NCBI RefSeq assembly: GCF_014205765.1 | Contig: NZ_JACIIZ010000020.1 | Coordinates: 48,803-112,802, forward strand | Origin: Nitrospirillum iridis | GTDB taxonomy: Bacteria > Pseudomonadota > Alphaproteobacteria > Azospirillales > Azospirillaceae | Direction of reading: 5' to 3' | Length of the DNA stretch: 64,000 nucleotides | In this document: piece after piece, positions 23,529-31,582 of the stretch | How positions within the stretch are numbered: position 1 is the stretch's first letter | How the letters are laid out: each line of letters begins with the position of its first letter | The notes under the pieces: model-generated | Told to the model about the DNA's origin: nothing | The model's database searches: none | The model's input: only the letters and a program-made list of their open reading frames with translations | Translations under genes and position numbers: made by a program

Positions 23529-26219
23529 TTGCGCCTGTCGTGCCTGAATACCGGGACCCGTCCGCGAAACGGTGTCCATTCTTCTGACCGCCCCGGCCGC
23601 CCGCGCCGGGGCGCGTTCGTCTGTGCCCTGCTGTCGGCGCTGATCGGCGCGGTCCTCATTTCTCCGGGCACGGCCCACGCCCAGTCCGCCCCGCCGGCGG
23701 GGCAGAACACTGACGCCCTGTTCGAGAAGGCCTTCGGCAAGAAGAAGAAGGCGGAGAAGGCCACCGCCCTGGACCTGCCCGTGAAGGTCGAGGGCCGGGA
23801 AATGGGGCAGATTCCGGCCAAGGTGGCGCCCGACCCCGCGGACACCCAGGTGGACCTGAACCGCCTGGCCCTGCTGTTGCGTGATTTCGTCCAAGCCAAG
23901 GCATTGAGCGAGCTGACGGCCCTGGCCGGCCCCGACGGGTATGCCAAGCTGAGCGCCCTGCCCCAGAGCGGGCCTGGAAGCGGGATCAGCATGAACCTGG
24001 ATCCCAAGGAACTGATCCTGACGGTCAAGGTGGCGCCGCAACTGCGCGCCGTGCGCAATCTGACGGTGGTGACGCGCGCCAACGCCGCCAACGGCTATCA
24101 GGTGCTGGAACCGGCGGACGCCGCCGCCTATGTCAACCTGCGCACCGCCCAGGTCTTCCTGGCGCAGCCGGCCACCGACAGCGGCAACTACCGCCAACCC
24201 CTGAACCTGAGCCTGGACGGCGGCGGCAATATCGACGGCTGGTCCTTCGAATGGCAGGGGGAGTACCAGGAACAGTACACCCACCATTTCATGCGCGGCC
24301 CCGCCCGCCTGATCCGCGATTTTCCGGATGACGCCGTGCGCCTGCAGGCGGGCGACCTCGACTATTCCATCACCGGCATCCAGACCAGCCGGCCCCTGAC
24401 CGGCCTGTCCATCGCCCGCAACTTCACCCTGCAGCCCTATCGCGCCATCCAGCCCACCGGCAGCCGCGACTTCGTCCTCGACTCGCCCTCGACGGTGGAG
24501 GTGCTGGTCAACGGCCGCCCCACCCGCACCTTCCGCGAGGATGCCGGCCCGGTCTCGCTGTCCGACTTCCCCGGCACCTCGGGCACCAACGACGTGCAGG
24601 TGCGCATCACCGACGCCTTCGGCCGCACCCAGACCATCGACTTCCCCTTCTTCTTCGATTCAGAGTTGCTGGCCGCCGGCGTGTCGGAATTCAATTACAC
24701 GGTGGGCGTGCCTTACAGCACCGGCACCGACCGCCTGAGCTACGACCGCAGCCGCCCCACCCTGTCCGCGTATCACCGCCAGGGCATCACCGACGACCTG
24801 ACCCTGGGCGCCAGTCTGCAGGCGGACAAAAGCCAGCAGGTCATCGGGACGGAGGTGCTGTTCGTCACCGGTGTCGGCACCATCGGGCTCAACCCCGGCG
24901 CCAGCCTGGGCGCCTCACGCGGGGCGTCGATGGACCTGACCTACCGCAACTACACCAACGATGAGCAGTTCTATCAGCAGCGCACCCTGACGGCCCAGGG
25001 CAGCTGGCGGTCCGGCGGCTATGCCAGCCTGGGCACCCTGGCCCCCCGCAATACCGTCTCCTACGATCTGGCGGCGCGCTATGGCCAACCGCTGGACGAG
25101 GACCTGACCGCGACCCTGAGCGGCCGCTATCAGTTGGTGCGCGACCCCAGCCAGATCGACGGCTATTCGGTGGATCTGGGATTCCGTCGCCGCTTCGGCC
25201 GTCACGCCACCCTGGAACTGACCTTCAGCCGGGCGCGCAACACGGTAACGCGCGAGGCGGACAACAGCGGCTACCTGGCCTTCCGCTACACCTTCGGTGA
25301 CGGGGTGCAGTCCGCCGGCTTCACCATGGATACCCTGAGCCGCCAGCGGGAGATCGACTGGCGCTACCAGGACCCCTGGCCCACCAATGCCTGGAACCTG
25401 GCCGTGGACGCCACCAACACCACCGGCACCTATCAGGCCAACGGCGCCATCGGCTACACCATGGACCGGTTCGAGGCGTCCGTGCGCCATGACTACAGCC
25501 AGCGGCTGTCCACCATCGATGGGCCGCTGCAGAATGATGAGCGCACCACCCTGAACTTCGCCACCGGCCTGGTCTTCGCCGATGGCCATGTCGGCGTCAC
25601 CCGGCCTGTGACCAACAGCTTCGCCCTGGTGGTCCCCCACCCCCGCATCGCGGATGAGCAGGTGGGCGTCGACCCCGTCAACGGCCATTACCTGTCGTCC
25701 AGCGACTGGCTGGGCCCGCCGGTGGTGCCCAACATCTCCGCCTATCTGGTGCGGCCACTGTTGCTGGACGTGCCGGACGCGCCCATGGGGTACGACATCG
25801 GCAACGACCGGCCGGCCGTGGTTCCGGGCAACCACACCGGCACCCTGGTGCCCATCGGCACCGACGCCACCGTGTCGCTGGAAGGCGTGTTGCTGGACCC
25901 CGACGGCAAGCCGGTGCCGCTGGCGGCCGGTATCCTGCTGCGGGCGGACGGCAAGACCGCCAAGGCGGTCAACGCCAGGGACCCCAAGGCCGGCATGGAG
26001 GTGCAATTCTTCACCAACCGCAAGGGCCGCTTCCGCGTGGAAAGCGTGCGCCCGGGCGACTGGCGGTTGCAGCTGACCGGCGTGCCGCACAAGCCCATCC
26101 CCGTGACGGTGCCACGCGACGCCGAAGGCCTGTTGCCACTGGGCACGCTGAAGCTGGAGGCCTTGCCCGGCCAGACCATCAACCTGGCGCCCAAGCCGGT
26201 GGAGGGGGCGAAGCCATGA
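23529..26219 (+). CDS. outer-membrane fimbrial usher
   Basis: The outer-membrane secretion and assembly pore for pilus subunits, 896 aa. A signal peptide (about 1-50, ending TAHAQ) is followed by an N-terminal periplasmic domain, a beta-barrel with Tyr/Asp/Thr-rich alternating strands (about 230-720) including a plug-like insertion near SPSTVEVLVNGRPTRTFRED, and a C-terminal region where a carboxypeptidase-regulatory-like beta sandwich (LEGVLLDPDGKPV near residue 780) is seen. The start is a TTG at 23529 with AGAGGA 6 nt upstream; no better ATG is in frame nearby. Apart from the signal region I see no cysteines, so the usual usher disulfides are missing. The 3' end overlaps the next gene by 4 bp (ATGA). 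Confidence 0.9.
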   Translation: MRLSCLNTGTRPRNGVHSSDRPGRPRRGAFVCALLSALIGAVLISPGTAHAQSAPPAGQNTDALFEKAFGKKKKAEKATALDLPVKVEGREMGQIPAKVAPDPADTQVDLNRLALLLRDFVQAKALSELTALAGPDGYAKLSALPQSGPGSGISMNLDPKELILTVKVAPQLRAVRNLTVVTRANAANGYQVLEPADAAAYVNLRTAQVFLAQPATDSGNYRQPLNLSLDGGGNIDGWSFEWQGEYQEQYTHHFMRGPARLIRDFPDDAVRLQAGDLDYSITGIQTSRPLTGLSIARNFTLQPYRAIQPTGSRDFVLDSPSTVEVLVNGRPTRTFREDAGPVSLSDFPGTSGTNDVQVRITDAFGRTQTIDFPFFFDSELLAAGVSEFNYTVGVPYSTGTDRLSYDRSRPTLSAYHRQGITDDLTLGASLQADKSQQVIGTEVLFVTGVGTIGLNPGASLGASRGASMDLTYRNYTNDEQFYQQRTLTAQGSWRSGGYASLGTLAPRNTVSYDLAARYGQPLDEDLTATLSGRYQLVRDPSQIDGYSVDLGFRRRFGRHATLELTFSRARNTVTREADNSGYLAFRYTFGDGVQSAGFTMDTLSRQREIDWRYQDPWPTNAWNLAVDATNTTGTYQANGAIGYTMDRFEASVRHDYSQRLSTIDGPLQNDERTTLNFATGLVFADGHVGVTRPVTNSFALVVPHPRIADEQVGVDPVNGHYLSSSDWLGPPVVPNISAYLVRPLLLDVPDAPMGYDIGNDRPAVVPGNHTGTLVPIGTDATVSLEGVLLDPDGKPVPLAAGILLRADGKTAKAVNARDPKAGMEVQFFTNRKGRFRVESVRPGDWRLQLTGVPHKPIPVTVPRDAEGLLPLGTLKLEALPGQTINLAPKPVEGAKP

Positions 26220-27337
26220 GGTCGGACGGGCGGGCCCCCGCAGCGGAACGATTCTTGCTAGAAGGCACGGTATCGCCCGACGGCCCCCGCCGCCGGGCCC
26301 CTCCTCTTGGCCGGGTGCTTCCCGGTCAGGATGCCGTTACCCTGGATGCCATGCAAAAGTCGCCCGCCTTAGACCCGGCCCTCGCACACCGTGGCCGCGC
26401 GCCCCGTCCTTGGGCCCTGCATCCCTGGGCCCTGCTGGCGCTGGCCCTGCTGATGATCCTGGCGGCCCTGCCCGCCCGGGCGGCACAGAGCTGTTACGCC
26501 CAGTTGAGCGGCCTGTCGCAGGTGACACCGGTCAGCAGCTACGACCCCTTCGCCAGCCTGTTGCCGCCCACCTACAACACGGTGACGGTGCAGTACCTGG
26601 GCGGCAGCAACTGCACCTTCGGCATCGGCATCGACAGCGGCCTGTGGGGCGGCACCCGGCGCATGCTGGGCCTCAGCGGCAATTGGCTGAGCTATGACCT
26701 GTACAAGGACGCGGCGCTGACACAACGTGTGGGCGACAGCGGCACCGGCAACGTCAGCAACCTGATCACCGGCACCGTCAGCAATGGGCGCAACAGCCAG
26801 ACGGCCACCATGGGCTTCTATGCCTCGGTGCCGTCCGGCCAGTTGGTCGGATCCTCGTATTACTTCGATCAGGTGACCGTGACGCTGTACCAGCTGAACA
26901 GCGCCGGCAACGTCGTCGCCATCATGGACACCGCCATCGTCCAGGTGCGCGCCACGGTTCGCACCTCCGTCTCCGCCACCGTCAATGTCGGCGGCTTGCG
27001 CACCTCGCTGGGCGCGTCCGCCGCCAATGTGGATTTCGGCGAACTCACCACCGGCGCCAGCCGCAGCTTCGACCTGGAGGTCTCGGGCAACACCGGCTAC
27101 AGCGTCACCATCCAGTCGCAGAACGGCGGCCAACTGGTGAACAGTGGCGCCAACACCCGCATCCCCTACACCATGACGGTTGACGGCAGGGGCGTGCCCT
27201 CCAGCGGAACCACCCTGAATTACTACAGCTATTCCAGCCTGGACCGGCACACCTTCATCATCCTCGTTGGCGATGTCACCAAGGTCATCGCCGGCACCTA
27301 TACCGATTATCTGCTGATGACGGTGACGGCGAACTGA
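26216..27337 (+). CDS. SCPU (spore coat U) domain protein, probable pilus tip/adapter subunit
   Basis: A secreted subunit of 373 aa from ATG 26216, which overlaps the usher stop as ATGA. A signal-anchor-like stretch WALLALALLMILAALPARA lies at about residues 71-89; because of the long N-terminus, the alternative ATG 26351 giving a conventional signal peptide may be the true start. The mature protein has two SCPU-like beta domains: the first with the paired cysteines SCYAQ and NCTFG, the second from about residue 245 (VNVGGLRTSLG) to the end, with FGELTTGASRSFDLEVSGNTGY typical of the domain. The C-terminal strand ends LLMTVTAN. By position and size it is the tip or adapter subunit of the U-type pilus. 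Confidence 0.85.
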   Translation: MRSDGRAPAAERFLLEGTVSPDGPRRRAPPLGRVLPGQDAVTLDAMQKSPALDPALAHRGRAPRPWALHPWALLALALLMILAALPARAAQSCYAQLSGLSQVTPVSSYDPFASLLPPTYNTVTVQYLGGSNCTFGIGIDSGLWGGTRRMLGLSGNWLSYDLYKDAALTQRVGDSGTGNVSNLITGTVSNGRNSQTATMGFYASVPSGQLVGSSYYFDQVTVTLYQLNSAGNVVAIMDTAIVQVRATVRTSVSATVNVGGLRTSLGASAANVDFGELTTGASRSFDLEVSGNTGYSVTIQSQNGGQLVNSGANTRIPYTMTVDGRGVPSSGTTLNYYSYSSLDRHTFIILVGDVTKVIAGTYTDYLLMTVTAN

Positions 27338-27461
27338 CGTAGGATCTGGACCAGCATATCGGATCACCCATCTGATCCAGCGCAAGGCGTCGCACAAGGT
27401 GGCGCCTACTATGAACGACAGATGGCGTCGGGCCCGTCCGGCCCCGCCCTTGGAGACAAAA

Positions 27462-27980
27462 ATGTCCCAGCATCTGCCCGATAGGCCGCAGCGTCCGGTT
27501 CACGGGGTTTGCTTTGCCCTGACTGTCGCCGCCACCTTGGTCCTCGCCTCGACCGCCCTGCTGGGCAGTGGCGCCTGGGCGGCCAGCGCCACAGGCAGCA
27601 TCCATGTCGGCGCCGCCGTTCCCACCGTGTGCACCGTCGCGGTCAGCGACAGCAACGCCACCCTTGATCTGGTCAATGGCCAGAACGCCCTGACCGTGGG
27701 CTCGGTGACGGAACAGTGCAACGCCGGCAATGGCTATACCGTCTCCGTCAGTTCGGCCAACAGCGGCACCCTGCGCAGCAGCGGCACCGGCACCAGCGCG
27801 GTGGCCTACAGCCTGAGCTACGACCAGACCACGGCCGGCAAGAACGGCGCGTTGAGCACCGACCGCGCGGCATCGCCCCAGGGGCGGCAGAGCAACCTGG
27901 CGGTCAGCCTGCCGGGCAACGCCCAGGCCGCAGCCGGCCAGTATCAGGACACGGTCACCATCTCGATCGCGGCCAAGTGA
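27462..27980 (+). CDS. SCPU-type major pilin subunit
   Basis: A secreted pilin of 172 aa. A signal peptide (about 1-41, ending GAWA) precedes one SCPU domain with two cysteines (VCTVAV and EQCNAGNGY), a GNGYTVSV strand and the closing [10 protein letters not shown] strand. Its small size and single domain mark it as the repeating subunit of the pilus. ATG 27462 follows a GGAGA site. It lies 124 bp after the adapter gene; that gap holds an imperfect hairpin (CTGGACCAG / CTGATCCAG, about 27347-27382), which could give separate pilin expression. Confidence 0.85.
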   Translation: MSQHLPDRPQRPVHGVCFALTVAATLVLASTALLGSGAWAASATGSIHVGAAVPTVCTVAVSDSNATLDLVNGQNALTVGSVTEQCNAGNGYTVSVSSANSGTLRSSGTGTSAVAYSLSYDQTTAGKNGALSTDRAASPQGRQSNLAVSLPGNAQAAAGQYQDTVTISIAAK

Positions 27981-28081
27981 CGACCTTCCCCTCTGAAATC
28001 GCTTGCCCTTTACCAGGCGCGGGATTGATCCTTCGGCCCTGCGCGGGGGCGTCTGCCACCGCAGAATAAAGAGGGGAAGCG

Positions 28082-29044
28082 ATGCGTCGTTCCATGGTAC
28101 CCGCCCGGCTGGCGGCGGCCGCTTTGCTGTGTCTATCCATCACCGCCCACGCCGCCGATGGGCCCAAGCCCGCGACCAGCGCGGCGGCGAAACCGGCCCC
28201 AACCTCGGCTGACGTGCTGGCAGCCGCGAGCGCGACGGACTGGCGACAGCCCGATCCGGAAAACCTGCTGTACATGGACCTGGCCCAGGGCCGGGTGATC
28301 ATTGAGTTGGCCCCCGCCTTCGCCCCGGCGCATGTGGACAACATCCGCAAATTGGTCCGCGAGGGATGGTTCGACGGCCTGGCCGTGGACCGGGTGCAGG
28401 ACAATTACGTCACCCAGTGGGGCGACGCCGACAATAGCCGCACACCGAAGACAGCGCAGACCAAGCTGGCGCCGGAATTCGTCGTGCGGGGCGCCGCCGT
28501 GGCCAAGTTGCCCTTCACCCCGCTGCCTGACAAGGATAATTACGCCCCCGAAACGGGATTTGCCGATGGCTTCCCCGCCGCGCGCGACCTGAAGGGCCAG
28601 CAGGCCTGGCTGGTGCATTGCTACGGCATGGTGGGGGTGGGGCGTGACATGGCCTTGGACAGCGGCAGCGGGGCCGAGCTGTACGCCGTCATCGGCCAGG
28701 CGCCACGCCATCTCGACCGCAACATAACGGTGGTGGGCCGGGTGCTGCGCGGCATGGAAATCCTGAGCAGCCTGCCCCGCGGCAAGGCGGCCATGGGATT
28801 TTATGACAAACCCGAGGACCGCATCCCCATCACCCAAGTGCGTCTGGCCGCCGACCTGCCGGCCGACCAGCGCGAGAATCTGGTCGTGCTGCGCACCGAC
28901 ACGCCCACCTGGGCCGCCTATGTCGAGGCACGCCGCAACCGGCGGGAGGAGTTCTTCCCGGTTCCGGCGGGGCATATAGACGTATGCAATATGCCCTTAC
29001 CCGTCCGTACGATGGAGTCGGCGCAGGCTAAGCCCTTACGGTAG
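28082..29044 (+). CDS. periplasmic cyclophilin-type peptidyl-prolyl isomerase
   Basis: A peptidyl-prolyl cis-trans isomerase of 320 aa exported by a signal peptide (1-24, cleaved after ITAHA). The cyclophilin fold starts at [17 protein letters not shown] (about 60-76), with the substrate-binding segment [14 protein letters not shown] and later [23 protein letters not shown], where the canonical FSIFG-like and HL(D)xxxTVFGRV motifs occur in modified form. Family function is folding of periplasmic proteins, plausibly including outer-membrane or pilus proteins. ATG 28082 has AGAGGGGAAG just upstream. It has a C-terminal extension beyond the domain. Confidence 0.88.
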   Translation: MRRSMVPARLAAAALLCLSITAHAADGPKPATSAAAKPAPTSADVLAAASATDWRQPDPENLLYMDLAQGRVIIELAPAFAPAHVDNIRKLVREGWFDGLAVDRVQDNYVTQWGDADNSRTPKTAQTKLAPEFVVRGAAVAKLPFTPLPDKDNYAPETGFADGFPAARDLKGQQAWLVHCYGMVGVGRDMALDSGSGAELYAVIGQAPRHLDRNITVVGRVLRGMEILSSLPRGKAAMGFYDKPEDRIPITQVRLAADLPADQRENLVVLRTDTPTWAAYVEARRNRREEFFPVPAGHIDVCNMPLPVRTMESAQAKPLR

Positions 29045-29092
29045 GGGAAATAGATGGTCCTGGTCGGGGACCCTAACCTAAAGAACAGCTGC

Positions 29093-29167
29093 CGGGCATT
29101 GCATCCTGCAAGGTCCGCGTTGACAGCGCGGGCTTATTATTTGAAATACTGCAAGCTGCAATGCCCG
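29093..29167 (+). promoter_or_regulatory. candidate promoter flanked by 11-bp inverted repeat
   Basis: A perfect inverted repeat, CGGGCATTGCA (29093-29103) and TGCAATGCCCG (29157-29167), brackets a TTGACA -35 element at 29120-29125 and an AT-rich stretch with a weak -10 candidate (GAAATA, 29143-29148, 17-bp spacing). This is the only promoter-like region before the sigma-54 regulator gene at 29232. The arms could be two halves of a looped operator or form a long hairpin in the transcript. Confidence 0.5.
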
Positions 29168-29231
29168 ACGCAGACTCCGCATTCCTATGCGGGCGCGTCG
29201 GGTCGCCAGTCCTCGTGAAAGCCTGCGCCCC

Positions 29232-30878
29232 ATGGAAACCCGCCCGCGCCGTGTCCTGATCGTCGAACCCACGCCGTCGCTGGCCGCCGCCTATGGCCAG
29301 GCGCTGCGCAAGGACGGCCACGCCCTGCAGGTGGTGGACACGGCCGCCGCGGCCCGCCGCGCCCTGGCGGAGGCGCCAGCCGACGTGGTGCTGCTGAACC
29401 TGCAGTTGCCGGGCGGCAGCGGCCTGGACCTGCTGAAGGAATTGAAGGCCGACGCCAAGGCGCCGCAGGTGGTGGCGCTGACGGCGCAGGGTTCGGTGCA
29501 GTTGGCGGTGGACGTGATGCGCGCCGGCGCGGTGGACGTGCTGCTGCTGCCTGCCGGGACCGAGCGCCTGCGTCAAGCCATGGCGACCGCCTTGGCCGAG
29601 CGGGAAAAGGTGCTGGAGGCGGCACCACCCGCCGCCCTGGTCGAGGATCCGCTGGGCTATCTGGGCTTCGTCGGCATCTCTCCCGCCATGCGCGGCGTCT
29701 ACCGCATGATCGAGGCGGCCGCCCCCTCAAAGGCCACGGTGTTCATCACCGGCGAAAGCGGCACGGGCAAAGAGGTCTGCGCCGAGGCCATCCACCGCCG
29801 CAGCCCCCGCGGCGGCCGGCCCTTCATTCCCATCAACTGCGCCGCCATCCCCAAAGACCTGATGGAAAGCGAGATCTTCGGCCATGTGAAGGGCGCCTTC
29901 ACCGGGGCCACGACCGATCACGCCGGTGCCGCCCTGCAGGCTGACGGCGGCACGCTGTTCCTGGACGAAATCGGTGAGATGGACCTGTCGCTGCAGGCCA
30001 AGCTGTTGCGCTTCCTGCAGACCGGCATGGTCAAGAAGGTGGGCAGCGAGAAGGCGGAGGCGGTGGACGTGCGCATTGTCTGCGCCACCAACCGCGACCC
30101 CTTCGCCGAGGTGCAGGCCGGCCGCTTCCGCGAGGATCTGTTCTATCGCCTGCAGGTCATTTCCATCGAGCTGCCCCCCTTGCGCGACCGGGGCGAGGAT
30201 ATCCTGCTGATCGCCCGGGAGTTCTTGGCCAAATACACGCAGGAGGAGCGCAAATCCTTCACCGGCTTCAGCGAGGAGGCGGAGGAGATCATGCGCACCT
30301 ACGCCTGGCCGGGCAACGTCCGCCAGCTGCTGAACGTGGTGCGCAACGTGGTGGTGCTGAACGACGGCGCCGTCATCCAGCCCTTCATGCTGCCGCCGCC
30401 CCTGAACAAGCCCACCATGATCGTCCCCCCCATGCTGAACGACCCGCGCTGGTCGGCCATGGCGGGGCCCATGCCCTTCCCCTTCAGCCCGCCGCCCGCC
30501 GCCAACCTGGCCGGTCCTGCGACGCTGGGCGTGGCGCCCACCGGCTTTGGCATGCCGCCATCCGCCCCCGCCCCTGTCCCGGCCCCCGGCGGCCTTTCCA
30601 TGGGCGGCGCCCGTATTCCCGGAAACAACGGACCGGGGGTCAACAGCTGGACCACCCCCATCCCCCTGGATGAGGCGTCGGGCGCGGCCTTCAACGGCGC
30701 CCCCGACATCGACCCCAATCCCGAGCGCCGCATCCGGCCGCTGTGGATGGTGGAGGAGGAGACGATCGAGGACGCCATCCGCCTGTGCCAGGGCAACATC
30801 ACCCGCGCCGCCGCGCTGCTGGAGATCAATCCCTGCACCATCTATCGCCGCCGCCAGAAGAAGCGCGCCACGGCCTGA
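29232..30878 (+). CDS. sigma-54 activator (NtrC/VpsR type) with degenerate receiver domain
   Basis: A transcription activator of 548 aa. Residues 1-120 form a receiver-like domain in which the phospho-acceptor position is Asn56 (LLNLQLPGG), the acidic pair is Glu12-Pro13, and the conserved Lys is replaced by Pro107, so classical phosphorylation is not expected. The AAA+ domain (about 145-385) has Walker A GESGTGKE (174-181), the sigma-54 contact loop GAFTGA (221-226) and Walker B TLFLDEIGE (241-249), so it should contact sigma-54 RNA polymerase. A Pro/Gly/Met-rich linker of about 110 residues leads to a Fis-type helix-turn-helix at the C-terminus (NITRAAALLEINPCTIYRRR). ATG 29232 is preferred; an upstream ATG at 29187 adds 15 Arg-rich residues. 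Targets unknown. Confidence 0.92.
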   Translation: METRPRRVLIVEPTPSLAAAYGQALRKDGHALQVVDTAAAARRALAEAPADVVLLNLQLPGGSGLDLLKELKADAKAPQVVALTAQGSVQLAVDVMRAGAVDVLLLPAGTERLRQAMATALAEREKVLEAAPPAALVEDPLGYLGFVGISPAMRGVYRMIEAAAPSKATVFITGESGTGKEVCAEAIHRRSPRGGRPFIPINCAAIPKDLMESEIFGHVKGAFTGATTDHAGAALQADGGTLFLDEIGEMDLSLQAKLLRFLQTGMVKKVGSEKAEAVDVRIVCATNRDPFAEVQAGRFREDLFYRLQVISIELPPLRDRGEDILLIAREFLAKYTQEERKSFTGFSEEAEEIMRTYAWPGNVRQLLNVVRNVVVLNDGAVIQPFMLPPPLNKPTMIVPPMLNDPRWSAMAGPMPFPFSPPPAANLAGPATLGVAPTGFGMPPSAPAPVPAPGGLSMGGARIPGNNGPGVNSWTTPIPLDEASGAAFNGAPDIDPNPERRIRPLWMVEEETIEDAIRLCQGNITRAAALLEINPCTIYRRRQKKRATA

Positions 30879-30895
30879 AGTCCAAGGAAACGGTC

Positions 30896-31219
30896 ATGAT
30901 CACAGAAATCCGGCACATCATTTTTTCCAATGACGAGCTGAAGCTTGTCTTTCAGACGGTGCCGCTGGAAGGCTTCGACGCCAGTCGCCGCATCGTCGGC
31001 ATCCAGGTGGTGGAGGGGCCGCCGCCCACGGTGAAGCTGGCCAGCGACCTGGCCGGCGGCGGCGGGCGGGAGGAAATCCAGGTGGAATCCTATCAGCTGG
31101 CGCGGCTGATCGTGGCCTACTGCCAGAAAAAACGCATCCCCCTGCCCAAGGACGCGCTGAAGACGCTGCACGCTCAGGGCGACCAGTTGTGCTTCAGCAT
31201 CATGAGTTCGCTCAGCTGA
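30896..31219 (+). CDS. hypothetical protein, 107 aa
   Basis: A small soluble protein of unknown function beginning 17 bp after the sigma-54 activator with a good AAGGAAA ribosome site, so the two are probably co-transcribed. The sequence is a mixed alpha/beta domain: MITEIRHIIFSNDELKLVF, a VEGPPPTVKL turn, a Gly-rich loop, then a helix (ESYQLARLIVAYCQKKRIPL) and DALKTLHAQGDQL. No signal peptide or TM. The arrangement suggests a partner of the regulator or of the motility/glycosylation genes downstream, but no direct evidence exists. Confidence 0.7.
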   Translation: MITEIRHIIFSNDELKLVFQTVPLEGFDASRRIVGIQVVEGPPPTVKLASDLAGGGGREEIQVESYQLARLIVAYCQKKRIPLPKDALKTLHAQGDQLCFSIMSSLS

Positions 31220-31226
31220 ATCGGCG

Positions 31227-31253
31227 CTGGCGAGTCTGGCCCTGGCGAGTCTG
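31227..31253. repeat. 12-bp tandem direct repeat before yjfB-like gene
   Basis: CTGGCGAGTCTG occurs at 31227-31238 and again at 31242-31253, separated by 3 bp. The repeat lies in the 144-bp gap between the 107-aa gene and the YjfB-like gene, about 110 bp before the latter, a position suitable for an activator site. The 15-bp period equals that of the repeat upstream of fliG, though the sequences differ. Confidence 0.5.
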
Positions 31254-31363
31254 CTTGAGCGGCCGGCCGATCGGCGCGATACTGCAAGCATCAGGCCGCC
31301 GTTCGGCCCCTTACGTCCCATGCGATGGGCCATGCCATGGGCCTGGTCCCGGAGTAGTTCGCG

Positions 31364-31555
31364 ATGCAGATCGATAGCCAGGCCGCCGCCGCCACCGCCG
31401 CCACCCTGCTGCAGGCCAGCACGCAGTTCCAGGTGAAGGCGTTGAAGCAGACGACGGATGCCCAGGCCGCCGTGGCGACCGAGCTGTTGACTGGCCAGAG
31501 CGCCGGCCCGGCCCCCAGCGATGGACGCGGGCAGCTGGTCGACATCAGCGCCTGA
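31364..31555 (+). CDS. YjfB-like putative motility protein, 63 aa
   Basis: A very small protein resembling the YjfB_motility family (about 60 aa, unknown role, often next to flagellar genes): an Ala/Gln-rich N-terminal helix, the segment QVKALKQTTDAQAAVATELL, and a C-terminal GQLVDISA ending similar to the family GxxIDxxA ending. ATG 31364 has a CGGAGTAG site about 8 nt upstream. It precedes the TPR-glycosyltransferase gene by 27 bp, which links the downstream glycosylation genes to flagella. Confidence 0.6.
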   Translation: MQIDSQAAAATAATLLQASTQFQVKALKQTTDAQAAVATELLTGQSAGPAPSDGRGQLVDISA

Positions 31556-31582
31556 CCACCCCTCCCGAACGGCTGGTGAGCC

